Below are positions 10,301-18,410 of a stretch of DNA of 64,000 bases, piece after piece (the first letter of the stretch is position 1; each line of letters begins with the position of its first letter). The translations under genes were made by a program, and so were the position numbers. A model generated the notes under the pieces. The model worked only from the letters and a program-made list of their open reading frames with translations, made no database searches and had not been told where the DNA came from. Source of the stretch: Verrucomicrobia subdivision 3 bacterium UBA693 (GTDB lineage Bacteria > Verrucomicrobiota > Verrucomicrobiia > Limisphaerales > UBA8199); the NCBI GenBank assembly GCA_002298785.1, contig DBMR01000102.1, positions 1-64,000 of the forward strand. Reading direction: 5' to 3'.

Positions 10301-10793
10301 CCGCCCAGAATCGCCGCGAGAATTCCGGGGAACCTGAGATTCACCGCCCAAATCGCCGGATGTTCGCGTAGACAACCGTGGTCTTCGTGAGGCATGGTTC
10401 GGGGTAGCTGACCGCTCCCCGAGTCGCATGCCAAAAATCCTCGTGTCGGTGTCGAGAACGCAAATTGCGCCAAGCAGCCGGTTTCTGCCGAAACCATTCA
10501 AGCGTTGGGCTTGCAGCAGTTTACAGGTTAATGTCACGCAATCTGGTTTGACCCCGTATCATCTATTTTGATGACATGACAATTTACACTGTTTGCGTTT
10601 GGATGTAGCAAGCTGGATCGCATTTTGACTGGGGTTCAGCCTGTTTGGGTGAGTTAAGATAGGGTTGTGATAGTTGGTTCGATGAGCAAGCCGGGTTTTG
10701 GGTCCCCGGCTTGCTCTTTTTTCTAGCGGCCGTGAACCCGGTGCCGGTCAAAAAGTTCTTGCCCGCCTTCTGCCGCTGGTTATCGTGCGGGCC
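10301..10793. other. 493-bp intergenic region with an AT-richer half and an orphan terminator
   Basis: No supported coding frame. The first 240 bp resemble local coding composition but contain no plausible gene. From about 10540 the sequence is noticeably richer in A/T and ends at a strong intrinsic terminator. That terminator is almost 400 bp past thiC and 72 bp before the next start. It may belong to a small transcript within this gap or to a long thiC 3' UTR. Confidence 0.5.
10684..10722 (+). terminator. Strong rho-independent terminator
   Basis: gagcaagccggg pairs perfectly over 12 bp with cccggcttgctc, with a short loop, followed by six T. This is the clearest intrinsic terminator in the window, yet no coding gene ends just before it. 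Confidence 0.85.
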
Positions 10794-11426
10794 ATGAAAT
10801 CAAACTGGATCCGACACCTAACCGCGATAACCCTTCTCGCCTCGAGCCTGGCCCTGCGCGCGCAGACCGAAGAAGGCTTTGTCTCACTCATGGATGGCAA
10901 ATCTTTCGAGGGCTGGAAGACCGCCGAGGAAAACACTGAGACCTGGAAAATTGAAGACGGCGCCTTCGTGGCGCACGGAGAAAAATGTCACTTGTTCTAT
11001 GTCGGCGACCCCAAGCCGTTCAAGAATTTCCACCTCAAAGTGGAAGTGATGACGGAACCCAATTCCAATGGCGGCATTTACTTCCACACCAAGTATCAGG
11101 CACGCGATTGGCCCCGCGGCGGTTTCGAATGCCAGGTAAACAACACCCACGCCGACTGGAAGAAGACCGGCAGCTTGTATGACGTGGTCAACGTTGCCCA
11201 GAGCGCCGCGCAGGATCGCAAGTGGTGGACGCAGGAAATCATCGTCAAAGGCAAGAGCGTCACCGTGATCATCGACGGCAAGCGCATTTTCGAATATGTC
11301 GAACCACCAGGCGTGCAGGCGGGCACTTTCGAGCGTAAACTCAGCGAAGGCACCTTCGCGCTCCAAGGCCACGACCCCAAGAGCACCATCCGTTACCGCA
11401 ACATCCGCGTAAAACGGCTCGACTGA
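10794..11426 (+). CDS. DUF1080 (3-keto-glycoside hydrolase-like) secreted protein
   Basis: This 210-aa exported protein has a signal peptide ending in LALRAQ and a single DUF1080 jelly-roll domain. It starts with the typical FVSLMDGKSFEGWK, followed by NGGIYFHTKYQ, RGGFECQVNN and a final STIRYRNIRVKRL. DUF1080 proteins include 3-keto-disaccharide/3-keto-glucoside hydrolases, which cut glycosides after a Gfo/Idh/MocA-type dehydrogenase oxidises C3. The family is highly expanded in this phylum. The frame extends upstream to 10698 but overlaps the terminator, so I chose the ATG before the signal peptide. It appears monocistronic, with terminators on both sides. Confidence 0.9.
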   Translation: MKSNWIRHLTAITLLASSLALRAQTEEGFVSLMDGKSFEGWKTAEENTETWKIEDGAFVAHGEKCHLFYVGDPKPFKNFHLKVEVMTEPNSNGGIYFHTKYQARDWPRGGFECQVNNTHADWKKTGSLYDVVNVAQSAAQDRKWWTQEIIVKGKSVTVIIDGKRIFEYVEPPGVQAGTFERKLSEGTFALQGHDPKSTIRYRNIRVKRLD

Positions 11427-11455
11427 GTCGGCACCCCAGAGATTTCTGCAGCTTC

Positions 11456-11490
11456 AGCCGCGCGAATCCGAAAGGATTGCGCGGCTTTTC
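11456..11490 (+). terminator. Terminator of the DUF1080 gene
   Basis: agccgcgc-g-aatcc pairs with ggatt-gcgcggct around gaaa, followed by tttt. It is 30 nt past the stop and faces the convergent isochorismatase-like gene. Confidence 0.8.
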
Positions 11491-11527
11491 TGTTGCCTAC
11501 CCCTTCCCTGCCCTGAAAAGCAAACGC

Positions 11528-12082
11528 CTACTTGAGCAGGGCCTGAACTTGCTTGAATTCCGGCGTGCCGGCGCGCTCCAACCATTCGAACAAGACCATT
11601 TCCGTCGAAACCACGACGGCTCCCGCCGCCCGCAGTCGTTCGAGACCGAGGTGGCAATTCTCTGCCGTGCGCGACCCGGTGGCATCGGCACAAACCAACA
11701 CTCGATAACCGAGCCGTAGCAGATCGAGGCCCGTCTGCAGCACGCACACATGACACTCGATCCCGGCCAGGACCACATCCGTACGCCCGAGCGCCTTTAA
11801 CGCCTCGATAAAGCCAGGGTCACCGCAGGCGCTGAAAGTCAGTTTCTCCCGGACTGGGCTGCCGGAGACAACTTCACGGAGCGCGGCAACGGTCGGGCCC
11901 AGCCCCTTCGGGTATTGCTCGGTAACTATTGTCGGTACCTGCAACAGGTCAGCGCTTTTGGCGAGACGCAGGGCGTTGGCCACGACGGTGTCCGCGCCGC
12001 AGACGGCCGGGAGCAGGCGCTCCTGCAGATCCACCAACACCAGCACGGTGCCGGTCCGCTTTAGCGGCTTATCCTCGATCAT
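11528..12082 (-). CDS. Isochorismatase-like cysteine hydrolase
   Basis: This 184-aa cytoplasmic protein has the cysteine-hydrolase triad: D18 in VLVDLQ, K80 in REKLTFSA, and nucleophile C113 in GIECHVCVLQT. The last motif matches the YcaC/ISOC2-type subgroup more than true isochorismatases or nicotinamidases. The chemistry is probably amide or C-N hydrolysis of a small molecule; the substrate is unknown. It is the last gene of a four-gene minus-strand operon. Its ATG overlaps the polX stop by 4 nt, so it is probably translationally coupled to a DNA-repair polymerase. The functional reason for that link is not evident. Confidence 0.9.
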   Translation of the reverse strand: MIEDKPLKRTGTVLVLVDLQERLLPAVCGADTVVANALRLAKSADLLQVPTIVTEQYPKGLGPTVAALREVVSGSPVREKLTFSACGDPGFIEALKALGRTDVVLAGIECHVCVLQTGLDLLRLGYRVLVCADATGSRTAENCHLGLERLRAAGAVVVSTEMVLFEWLERAGTPEFKQVQALLK

Positions 12083-13845
12083 AATTTACCCGCGCGACGG
12101 CGCTTTTGCGTGAGGGCTTGCTTCAGCTTTTCCAGGGGCCAGGTGTTAACCACGTCGTCGCGCGTCAACCCGGCCTTACGGGCCATCCCGGCGCCCAGGC
12201 GCAAATAACCGGCATGCTCGAAACGGTGCGCGTCGCAATTGATCACACATTTCACGCCCTTGGACTTCGCGTAAGGCCACAAACGCCAATCCATATCGAG
12301 GCGGGACGGGCTGGCGTTTAGTTCGATCCAGGTGCCGTTTTCAGCGCAGGCATCGATGATGGCGCGCTGGTCCACGAGATAAGCCTCGCGCTCGAGCAAC
12401 AGCCGCCCGGTCAGGTGGCCGAGAATATGCACATACGGATTGCGCACCACTCCCAGGATACGCTCCATCATCTCCGCTTCAGTCGCCTTAAAGGCCTGGT
12501 GAACACTGGCGATCACCACGTCCAACTCGGCGAGTATCTCATCGGGAAAATCGAGCGACCCGTCCTTGAGCACATCCACCTCGGTGCCGGTCAGCAGCCG
12601 GAATTCGTGGCCGTCCCGGGCCAGCGCGTCGTTGATCTCGCGCACTTCGCGAATTTGTTCGTGCAACCGGGCGACCGTGAGACCGTTGGCCTGGAACGAA
12701 GCCTTCGAATGATCCGTCACGCCCCAGTAGGCCAAGCCCAGTTCACTCATGCTTCGGGCGATATCCGCCGGCGTTTGCCGACCATCGCTCCAGGTCGAGT
12801 GATTGTGCAGCGAGCCTTTGAGATCGGTCCACTCGATCAATCGCGGCACCGGGCCGGCCGCCGCCACCTCGAATTCCCCTAGATCTTCCCGCATCTCCGG
12901 CGGCACATAATGCAGGCCCAGGGCCTGGAAAATCTCCTCCTCCGTCGCACACGGGACCCGCAAGCTGGGATCGCGCGTCTCCTCCTTTGACCGAAACAAG
13001 CCGTATTCATTGAGGCGCAGGCCGCGTTCGATGGCCCGCTGGCGCATCACGATATTGTGTTCCTTGCTTCCGGTAAAATACATCAGGGCCGAGGCGAACT
13101 CGGCGTCGCTGACCACGCGCAAGTCACACTGCACGCCGCCCTCCAGCAGCACACTCGCTTTGGTGTCGCCCCGGGCGATCACACTGAGCAACCCGGGCAA
13201 CGCGGTGAAATCGTCAATCACCTCCCGCGGATGCCGGGAGGAGGCCAGCAAATCGATATCGCCGACAATCTCGCGGCTGCGGCGCAGGCTGCCGGCGCTG
13301 CCACACCGCACCACCTCCGGATGCTGCCGCAATTGGTCCAACAAACCTTCCGCCAATGGGAGGACATCGTACAGCAAATGCCGCGATGCGTAGGTGCGCC
13401 GCCGCGCGATGCCGGCAAGAATGTTCGCCTGGGTCTTCTCGCCGAAGCCTTTCAAATCCGCCACCGTGCCCTCCTGACAGGCCCGCTCCAGTTGCTCCAC
13501 CGAACTGATGCTCAATTCGTCGTGGAGCATCTTGACTTTTTTGGGGCCCAGGCCGGGAATGTCGAGCATCGCCACCAGGCCCGGCGGAGTGCTGGCCTTG
13601 AGCTCCTCATAGTAAGCCAGCTTGCCCGTAGCCATCAGCTCCGTGATTTTTTGCTGCAAGGCCTCGCCAATCCCCTTCAGGGTAGGCAGACGATTTTCGG
13701 CGATGACTTTCTCGAGAGGTTCATTGAGGGTCTCGAGCAAGCGCGCGGCGTTGACGTAGGCGCGGGTCTTGAACGGATTCTCGCCTTTCAATTCCAGCAG
13801 TACGGCAATCTTGCCGAGCACTTCGGCGACCTGGTCCTTGTTCAT
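12079..13845 (-). CDS. polX: Family X DNA polymerase with PHP exonuclease domain (PolX)
   Basis: This 588-aa protein has the bacterial PolX architecture. Residues 1-90 are the 8-kDa-like HhH domain (NPFKTRAYVNAAR), and about 95-155 carry two more HhH motifs (IPGLGPKKVK, LKGFGEKTQANI). The nucleotidyltransferase palm spans about 160-315 with GSAGSLRRSRE then GDIDLL metal ligands. The C-terminal PHP phosphoesterase (about 335-580) starts at H347-N-H349-S-TWSDG and continues with WGVTDH, LTGTEVDVL, HVLGH-type and NCDAH ligands. It probably fills gaps in base-excision repair, and the PHP domain supplies 3'-5' exonuclease/AP-type activity in characterised homologues. It is encoded 5 bp after the beta-CASP nuclease gene. 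Confidence 0.96.
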   Translation of the reverse strand: MNKDQVAEVLGKIAVLLELKGENPFKTRAYVNAARLLETLNEPLEKVIAENRLPTLKGIGEALQQKITELMATGKLAYYEELKASTPPGLVAMLDIPGLGPKKVKMLHDELSISSVEQLERACQEGTVADLKGFGEKTQANILAGIARRRTYASRHLLYDVLPLAEGLLDQLRQHPEVVRCGSAGSLRRSREIVGDIDLLASSRHPREVIDDFTALPGLLSVIARGDTKASVLLEGGVQCDLRVVSDAEFASALMYFTGSKEHNIVMRQRAIERGLRLNEYGLFRSKEETRDPSLRVPCATEEEIFQALGLHYVPPEMREDLGEFEVAAAGPVPRLIEWTDLKGSLHNHSTWSDGRQTPADIARSMSELGLAYWGVTDHSKASFQANGLTVARLHEQIREVREINDALARDGHEFRLLTGTEVDVLKDGSLDFPDEILAELDVVIASVHQAFKATEAEMMERILGVVRNPYVHILGHLTGRLLLEREAYLVDQRAIIDACAENGTWIELNASPSRLDMDWRLWPYAKSKGVKCVINCDAHRFEHAGYLRLGAGMARKAGLTRDDVVNTWPLEKLKQALTQKRRRAGKL

Positions 13846-13850
13846 ACAGA

Positions 13851-15227
13851 TTACACCTCGAGGCTCTCGCCTGGATCGGGCTGGAGCACCTTGATACGCG
13901 GGTGCCGTGCCCGGATCTGTTGCTCGAACCAGTTTCGGGATTCAGGCTCGCCATGTCCCAAAATCACCACTCGCGGCTCCACTTCACCCACAAACTCAAG
14001 CAAGTCGTCCCGGTTCGCGTGGGCGGTGAGATCGAAATCGTCCACTTCGCAGATCTTGGCGACCTGCCCCGCGACCGCGCTAAAATGAAAGGCCTCCCCG
14101 GGTTTGGCGGCGCGCAAACGCCCACCCGGCGTCTCGGGATCGGTATAACCGACGAAGAAAATCGCGTGCCGCTCCTCACCCATCATCCGCAAAGCGAGGT
14201 TATACGCGGCGGTATTCTCACTCATCATACCCGCAGTGATGACGAAAATCTTTCCGCCCGTAAGCTTCATCTTTTCCGACTGCTGCTGGTCGAGCACCTG
14301 CAGTTCGAGGGCTTCGTGGAGCTGCAAGTTGGGATACTGCCGGTGCGTACGGTGGCTCTGCAGGTCGTAAATCTCGGTAAACACTCGGCCCAGACCGCCG
14401 ATGTAAACCGGCTGCCGCGGGATCTTCTCCTCCGCCATGAGCAGGGCCAGCAGCGCGAGGATTTCCTGGGTGCGCCCCAGTGCGAAGCTCGGCAGCAGGA
14501 CTGAACCCCGGCGTTTGAGCACGCGTTGAATGGAAACCGCAAGCCGTTCCACCTCGGATTCCCGGCTGAAGTCCGGCGCCAACTGGCGGTTCCCACGCGT
14601 CGATTCCATAATCAACACGTCCGCCTGTACATCCTCAAAGCGCGCCCGCTTGAGCAGCGTTTGATCGTGGAAACAAACGTCGCCAGTGAAAAACACGGAT
14701 TCCTTCTGGCCCCGGACCATCAGGCCCGCCGAACCCAGGGCATGCCCAGCATCGAAAAACTCGAGCGATGGTGAAAGAAACCCCGCCCGCGCCTTGTGAA
14801 ACGCCGCCCAGTCGATCTCACGATTATACTTGAACCCCTGAAACAACGGCGCGATGTCATCCACTTCGTCGTGGCTGAACAGCGGGTATTCTTTGATTCC
14901 CAACTCCTCCCGCTGCCGCTTCATCACGTTGACGGAATTGTGCAACACGCGTTCGACCAGGAAATAGCTCAACTCGGTCATCAACACGTGGGCTTGGGGA
15001 AAATAGCGCATCGCTACTGGCAGAGCCCCGACATGGTCGTGGTGACAATGGGAGATGGCGATCGCATCCACCTCCTCGCGCTTCACCAGATCAAACAGCG
15101 GCAGGCTATCCCGCCCTTCGCGCCGCGGGTGAATGCCGGCGTCCATCAGGAGGCGATGCCCCTCCAACTCGAGAAACCACGCGGTGGCGCCAATGGCGTT
15201 ATCCGGATTCAGATTTACGATTCTCAT
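13851..15227 (-). CDS. Metallo-beta-lactamase / beta-CASP RNA-processing exonuclease family protein
   Basis: This 458-aa protein has an N-terminal metallo-beta-lactamase fold with the zinc motif SH60-C-H-H-D-H65-VG. Further ligands lie near AGHALGSAG and FTGDVCFHD. The beta-CASP insertion lies at about 200-330 (VLLPSFALGRTQEIL), followed by the RMMBL-type C-terminus (DLTAHANRDDLLEF, VILGHGEPES). Related proteins act as RNA endo/exonucleases (the YSH1/CPSF-like family), and some beta-CASP members process DNA ends. It shares a compact operon with polX, which favours a nucleic-acid repair or processing role; this is inference from context. The 9-bp gap from the upstream gene suggests cotranscription. 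Confidence 0.93.
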   Translation of the reverse strand: MRIVNLNPDNAIGATAWFLELEGHRLLMDAGIHPRREGRDSLPLFDLVKREEVDAIAISHCHHDHVGALPVAMRYFPQAHVLMTELSYFLVERVLHNSVNVMKRQREELGIKEYPLFSHDEVDDIAPLFQGFKYNREIDWAAFHKARAGFLSPSLEFFDAGHALGSAGLMVRGQKESVFFTGDVCFHDQTLLKRARFEDVQADVLIMESTRGNRQLAPDFSRESEVERLAVSIQRVLKRRGSVLLPSFALGRTQEILALLALLMAEEKIPRQPVYIGGLGRVFTEIYDLQSHRTHRQYPNLQLHEALELQVLDQQQSEKMKLTGGKIFVITAGMMSENTAAYNLALRMMGEERHAIFFVGYTDPETPGGRLRAAKPGEAFHFSAVAGQVAKICEVDDFDLTAHANRDDLLEFVGEVEPRVVILGHGEPESRNWFEQQIRARHPRIKVLQPDPGESLEV

Positions 15228-15236
15228 TCCACGGGG

Positions 15237-15995
15237 CTACCGCCCCTGCGCGCCACCCATCATCTTCATCATCATCTCCTGCATCATGTCCTGGGTGTTT
15301 TTGTATTCTTTGTAACCGGGCGGAGCGTCGAACAGAGTCGCCGCCGGTTTGTCGAATTTAACCTCCCGGAACTTGATCACCACTGTGTTGCCCTTGTCCA
15401 CCGTCTGAATTTGAATTGGAAAATCTTTAAGATCGGCGGCATTCCACGTCGTGGCTTCGGTCTTGGACCCAGTCGCATCGGTCAGGATCAATTTCGTCTT
15501 CTGGCACGCATGCCCGTCAATCGTCTCCTTCCCCAAGGCCGTCTTTTCCACTTTCACATCGGCTTTGGCCGTCTGAACGTCCTTGTCCGGCATCGGCATG
15601 CGCAACAGGGATTTGGCATCCGGATAGATAAGCAGCACCTGCTTAAGATCAGGGCGCGCGATCGTGACCACTCGCGCCATGCCGGCGGCTTTCAGAGGCA
15701 CCACCGCTTCCGGCGGCATATTGGCGCTCTTCATCTGCGTGAGATCAATGTCGAACCGGGCCCGCTCGTCCAGCAACGTCACGTCCGCAGGCGTGGTTAC
15801 GGTTTCTTTTTGTCCCTGGTCCACCACCTTCAGATCGGCTTTGGCCGTAAACGCCTTGATCTCCCCAAAAATCTTGAGCAGCGCCCCGTTGAACTCTCCT
15901 GAACCCGGGAAACTTTGGGCTTGTACCAGGGTGGTGCTGCCCACCAGCACGAGCGCCAGGAGCATTGTCGATTTGATCAATAGTAGCGTTTTCAT
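15237..15995 (-). CDS. Exported DUF4412/LolA-like protein
   Basis: This 252-aa product has a signal peptide (residues 1-28, ending LVQAQ). The beta-rich mature domain resembles periplasmic outer-membrane lipoprotein-sorting/DUF4412 proteins: paired strands such as AKADLKVVDQG and RARFDIDLTQM, then LLIYPDAKSLLRMPMP and a late FDAPPGYKEYKN. The C-terminus is Met-rich (QDMMQEMMMKMMGG), an unusual tail that could bind metal or simply be flexible. The reading frame extends to 16181, but the ATG at 15995 begins the signal peptide. It is the first gene of the operon leading to beta-CASP, PolX and the isochorismatase-like hydrolase. The specific function is unknown. Confidence 0.8.
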   Translation of the reverse strand: MKTLLLIKSTMLLALVLVGSTTLVQAQSFPGSGEFNGALLKIFGEIKAFTAKADLKVVDQGQKETVTTPADVTLLDERARFDIDLTQMKSANMPPEAVVPLKAAGMARVVTIARPDLKQVLLIYPDAKSLLRMPMPDKDVQTAKADVKVEKTALGKETIDGHACQKTKLILTDATGSKTEATTWNAADLKDFPIQIQTVDKGNTVVIKFREVKFDKPAATLFDAPPGYKEYKNTQDMMQEMMMKMMGGAQGR

Positions 15996-16316
15996 TTCCG
16001 AATATGAGGGAAAAGATACTCCGGGAAATCTGATCCAACCAGCGAAATATGAGCCTCGGAACGGCCTCCAACCGGTCGCCACTGTGCGCACCTGCAAAAG
16101 CGGACCAGGAATTCCGCGCTCCAAAAAAAGTGCACCGTCCCGGAGCACGGTCATCTCGCCGCGAACCTTGCCACGCAGCACCGAGACGGTGCTTTCACTC
16201 GCAACCGGAACAGCGCTACGTTCGGGGTAGCGCGGGCGCCCTCGCCGGCGGGTAATGGCGGCGTCTCGCCGCCATTTCTATCACGACGAACCAACACGGT
16301 CTGGATAACGGAGGTC
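15996..16316. other. Intergenic region with a GC-rich dyad
   Basis: 321 bp between the operon start and the DUF2127 stop. No gene is supported. It presumably holds the minus-strand operon promoter. It includes a perfect 10-bp inverted repeat with a 3-nt loop at 16254-16276. Confidence 0.5.
16254..16276. repeat. Perfect short palindromic hairpin (interspersed-repeat type)
   Basis: aatggcggcg and cgccgccatt pair over 10 bp around tct. It lies 41 bp past the DUF2127 stop on the minus strand, so it may help terminate that gene. The look of the element resembles GC-rich dispersed palindromes of this phylum; no second copy is seen in the window. Confidence 0.55.
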
Positions 16317-16874
16317 CTAAGTATCTTGCCGAGGCGCGACCGGCGGAAGGGACTGAAGGCGTTGGCGGTGTCGCTCGGCGCGTTGCTGGAGGAGGAGTTT
16401 GGCCAGGTAAACGATCAATACCAGGTTGAAGACGATAATCGCCACACTGACCCACGTGGGACGACGGAATAAGTGATGAAACTCCAGCGGGAGGTAAATA
16501 GCGGTGGAAATCACCGCAAACCATTCGGCCCAGTGTTTGCCAAACCAAAGCCCGTAACCTTCCACCAGTCGCACAAGCCCATAAAGTGCGCCAAACGCGG
16601 CAATCTGGCCGGCGTGATGATTGGTGGCTTTGGCAACCCCCTCGATGAACAGCCGCATGTAGTGGACTTCCGGATTAATTCCGTGCCGCAGCAAAAAAGC
16701 GTCCGTCGCGGCATGCAGGTCGGTATGCCGCAAAGATAACAGCCCGGCTGCAGCCGCCAAAGCGAGCAGGCCTTTGATCGTTTCCAATAGCGCGATCGAG
16801 CGCAGCGCCAATGGGGCTCGCTCCGCCGAGTCATTCATGCGCTCAACTGTAAGGCCATCAAGCGCAAAGTCCAT
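16317..16874 (-). CDS. DUF2127 family membrane protein
   Basis: This 185-aa integral membrane protein matches the DUF2127 family. It has about four hydrophobic segments (ALLETIKGLLAL..., the region around AAFGALYGLVRLVEGYGLWFG, WFAVISTAIYLPLEF, SVAIIVFNLVLIVYLAKLLL). The conserved GYGLW..K.WAEW and FE/FH-type residues around the third segment are recognisable. The alternative start at 16838 (MNDSAERA) would drop 12 residues and seems equally plausible. The function of the family is unknown. It is monocistronic as far as spacing shows. Confidence 0.82.
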   Translation of the reverse strand: MDFALDGLTVERMNDSAERAPLALRSIALLETIKGLLALAAAAGLLSLRHTDLHAATDAFLLRHGINPEVHYMRLFIEGVAKATNHHAGQIAAFGALYGLVRLVEGYGLWFGKHWAEWFAVISTAIYLPLEFHHLFRRPTWVSVAIIVFNLVLIVYLAKLLLQQRAERHRQRLQSLPPVAPRQDT

Positions 16875-17125
16875 CCTGCCGAGAATCGCCGGATCGCCCG
16901 TTCCGCCTCCGACACCGTATCAAAATACTGAATACATTTACCTCTGGAATCACCGCCGCCAGACTCGTGCTGGCGCTTTTTGTTCTCACCTTGGACAAAT
17001 TAGAACAGCGCCGCAACGGAGGCCTCCGCGTTTTAATTCTTTAACCCGCTGTTTTTAGGACACTTATAAAATTCAACCTGGACACCAATGCGCTGGCATG
17101 AGGTCTGCATACCCTTCACGAACTG

Positions 17126-17725
17126 ATGAGTGGGGAATGCCAAGTGAAAACCTCGCCAGACACGCGCACGAAGGTCTGGCTGGTAGATGATAGCGAAAGC
17201 GTGCGCGAGTTGCTGCCTAAATTGCTCGGGGAGGACCAGCGCCTTTCCTTTCCAGGGATCTTTTCCACGCCCGCCCAGGCGCTCGGCGCAATCCGGGCCG
17301 GAGCACTGCCGGACGTGGTGCTGTTGGACGTGAATATCGGAACAGTCCAGGGGTTGGACTATGTTCGCCCGCTGCGGTTACAGGCTCCCGGTGCAAAGGT
17401 GCTGATGATCTCCACCTTTTGGAACCCGGGCGTGCAGAAGCGAGCGCTGGCAGAGGGCGCCGCGGGTTACATTCTGAAAGGCAGTCCGGTCTCAGAGATG
17501 CTCCGTGTCATTCACGAATCGGAGCAACCGGAGGTCAGTCCGGCAATAAGTTTTGCCGAGAATAATTTGTGTCGAAGGGAATGGGGTAAAAATGCCCGGT
17601 CGGAGTCTGCGGTTCGGGGGTTCCGCTTTCCGGCCGGGCATCCTCTTCGCAAAGTTTGGAAGTTACTCACCAACTCCTGGAACGGAGCCACCGCTTATGC
17701 GGCACGGCTCGGTGTTAACTTTTAG
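17126..17725 (+). CDS. Receiver-domain response regulator with unrelated C-terminal tail
   Basis: This 199-aa protein has a CheY-like receiver at about 13-133: acidic pair D21-D22 (WLVDDSES), phospho-acceptor D68 (VVLLDVNIG), switch Ser/Thr in LMISTFW and Lys in YILKGSP. The receiver resembles NarL/LuxR-type regulators, but the expected HTH output domain is absent. Residues 134-199 have no recognisable fold, look like read-through of non-coding sequence and cross a GC-rich hairpin-forming stretch. Either this is a receiver-only signalling protein with a short tail, or the output domain was lost by a frameshift or deletion. No histidine kinase is adjacent. Confidence 0.75.
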   Translation: MSGECQVKTSPDTRTKVWLVDDSESVRELLPKLLGEDQRLSFPGIFSTPAQALGAIRAGALPDVVLLDVNIGTVQGLDYVRPLRLQAPGAKVLMISTFWNPGVQKRALAEGAAGYILKGSPVSEMLRVIHESEQPEVSPAISFAENNLCRREWGKNARSESAVRGFRFPAGHPLRKVWKLLTNSWNGATAYAARLGVNF

Positions 17726-17745
17726 GGGGTTAGACGCAGAGCGAC

Positions 17746-17790
17746 AGCCGGGGACTCGGTTCGGGGGGACCGTTCCCCGGCTTTCTCTGT
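17746..17790 (+). terminator. Terminator after the receiver gene
   Basis: agccgggga (17746-17754) pairs with tccccggct (17774-17782). A nested cggt/accg stem lies inside the loop. The sequence tttctctgttt follows. It lies 20 bp past the stop. Confidence 0.65.
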
Positions 17791-17900
17791 TTAACTCCGG
17801 CGGCGCAACTGCCATCAACAGACCACCTCCTGCCCCACCCGTCCCGCCTTCCCGTGGGCCACATCCGAGCGGTGCGTTTCTGAAACGCCGATCCCAAAAA

Positions 17901-17929
17901 CCAAAAAGGCGGAGAGTTGCCTCTCCGCC
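17901..17929 (-). terminator. Terminator of the HU gene
   Basis: On the minus strand, ggcggagag pairs with ctctccgcc across a 4-nt loop and is followed by tttttggttttt. It lies about 24 bp past the HU stop. Confidence 0.85.
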
Positions 17930-17952
17930 GCGAAAACATTTTTAGTTTCTGA

Positions 17953-18240
17953 TTACTTGGTGCCGAGGATCGCGTCTTTGGCAGCTTTGGCCACGCGGAA
18001 CTTCACCACGCGCTTGGCGGCGATCTTGATGGTCTCGCCAGTGGCGGGATTGCGGCCCATGCGGGCTTTGCGATTCACGAGCACGAGCTTGCCGAGACCC
18101 GGCAGCGTGAACGTGTTCTTCGCGTTCTTGTAAGCCAGCTCGACCAGGCTCTGCAGAGCCTCGGTGGACTGCTTCTTCGTGATGCCAACTTTTTCCGCAA
18201 TCGCTGCGGCGATTTGTGATTTGGTAAGTGCTTTAGCCAT
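17953..18240 (-). CDS. HU-family histone-like DNA-binding protein
   Basis: This 95-aa product is a canonical HU/IHF fold. It has two N-terminal helices (TKSQIAAAIAEKVGITKKQ), the core LPGLGKLVLVNRKAR, the arm region GRNPATGETIKIAAKR and the closing VVKFRVAKAAKDAIL. The arm lacks the R-N-P-x-T variations that would mark IHF specifically, so HU is the safer call. It acts as a nucleoid-bending homodimer. It is divergent from metK across 201 bp and has its own terminator. Confidence 0.95.
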   Translation of the reverse strand: MAKALTKSQIAAAIAEKVGITKKQSTEALQSLVELAYKNAKNTFTLPGLGKLVLVNRKARMGRNPATGETIKIAAKRVVKFRVAKAAKDAILGTK

Positions 18241-18369
18241 AGGTTGAGTCCATCAGTAGCGCCAACCGACGCACCTGACAAGCGAAATCCTTAAGAAAAT
18301 TGCATTTTTTTGCGCCAGGCCACGCGCCACCCGCTACGCGGCACCACGAAAATTCTTCCCCGAACAGAG

Positions 18370-18397
18370 TTGACGTGAGTGAAAAAATATGTATCAT
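18370..18397 (+). promoter_or_regulatory. Predicted sigma-70-type promoter of metK-ahcY
   Basis: ttgacg (18370-18375) and tatcat (18392-18397) are separated by 16 nt, 45 nt before the metK ATG. The -10 hexamer overlaps an inverted repeat. The prediction rests on sequence only. Confidence 0.5.
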
Positions 18398-18410
18398 CTT
18401 ATCCTGATAC
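18391..18410. promoter_or_regulatory. Inverted repeat, candidate operator for metK-ahcY
   Basis: gtatca-N8-tgatac is a perfect 6-bp inverted repeat overlapping the predicted -10 element, the classical place for a repressor site. A second dyad, cgtca-N3-tgacg, directly follows at 18410-18422. SAM/SAH genes in other bacteria are controlled by ArsR-type SahR or by SAM/SAH riboswitches. No riboswitch fold is evident here, so a protein operator is more likely. The regulator is not in the window. Confidence 0.5.

Noticed and set aside
16182..16316. Possible N-terminal extension of the DUF4412-like protein and small frames
   Set aside because: The extension lacks a signal peptide and would move the start away from the clear signal sequence at 15995.
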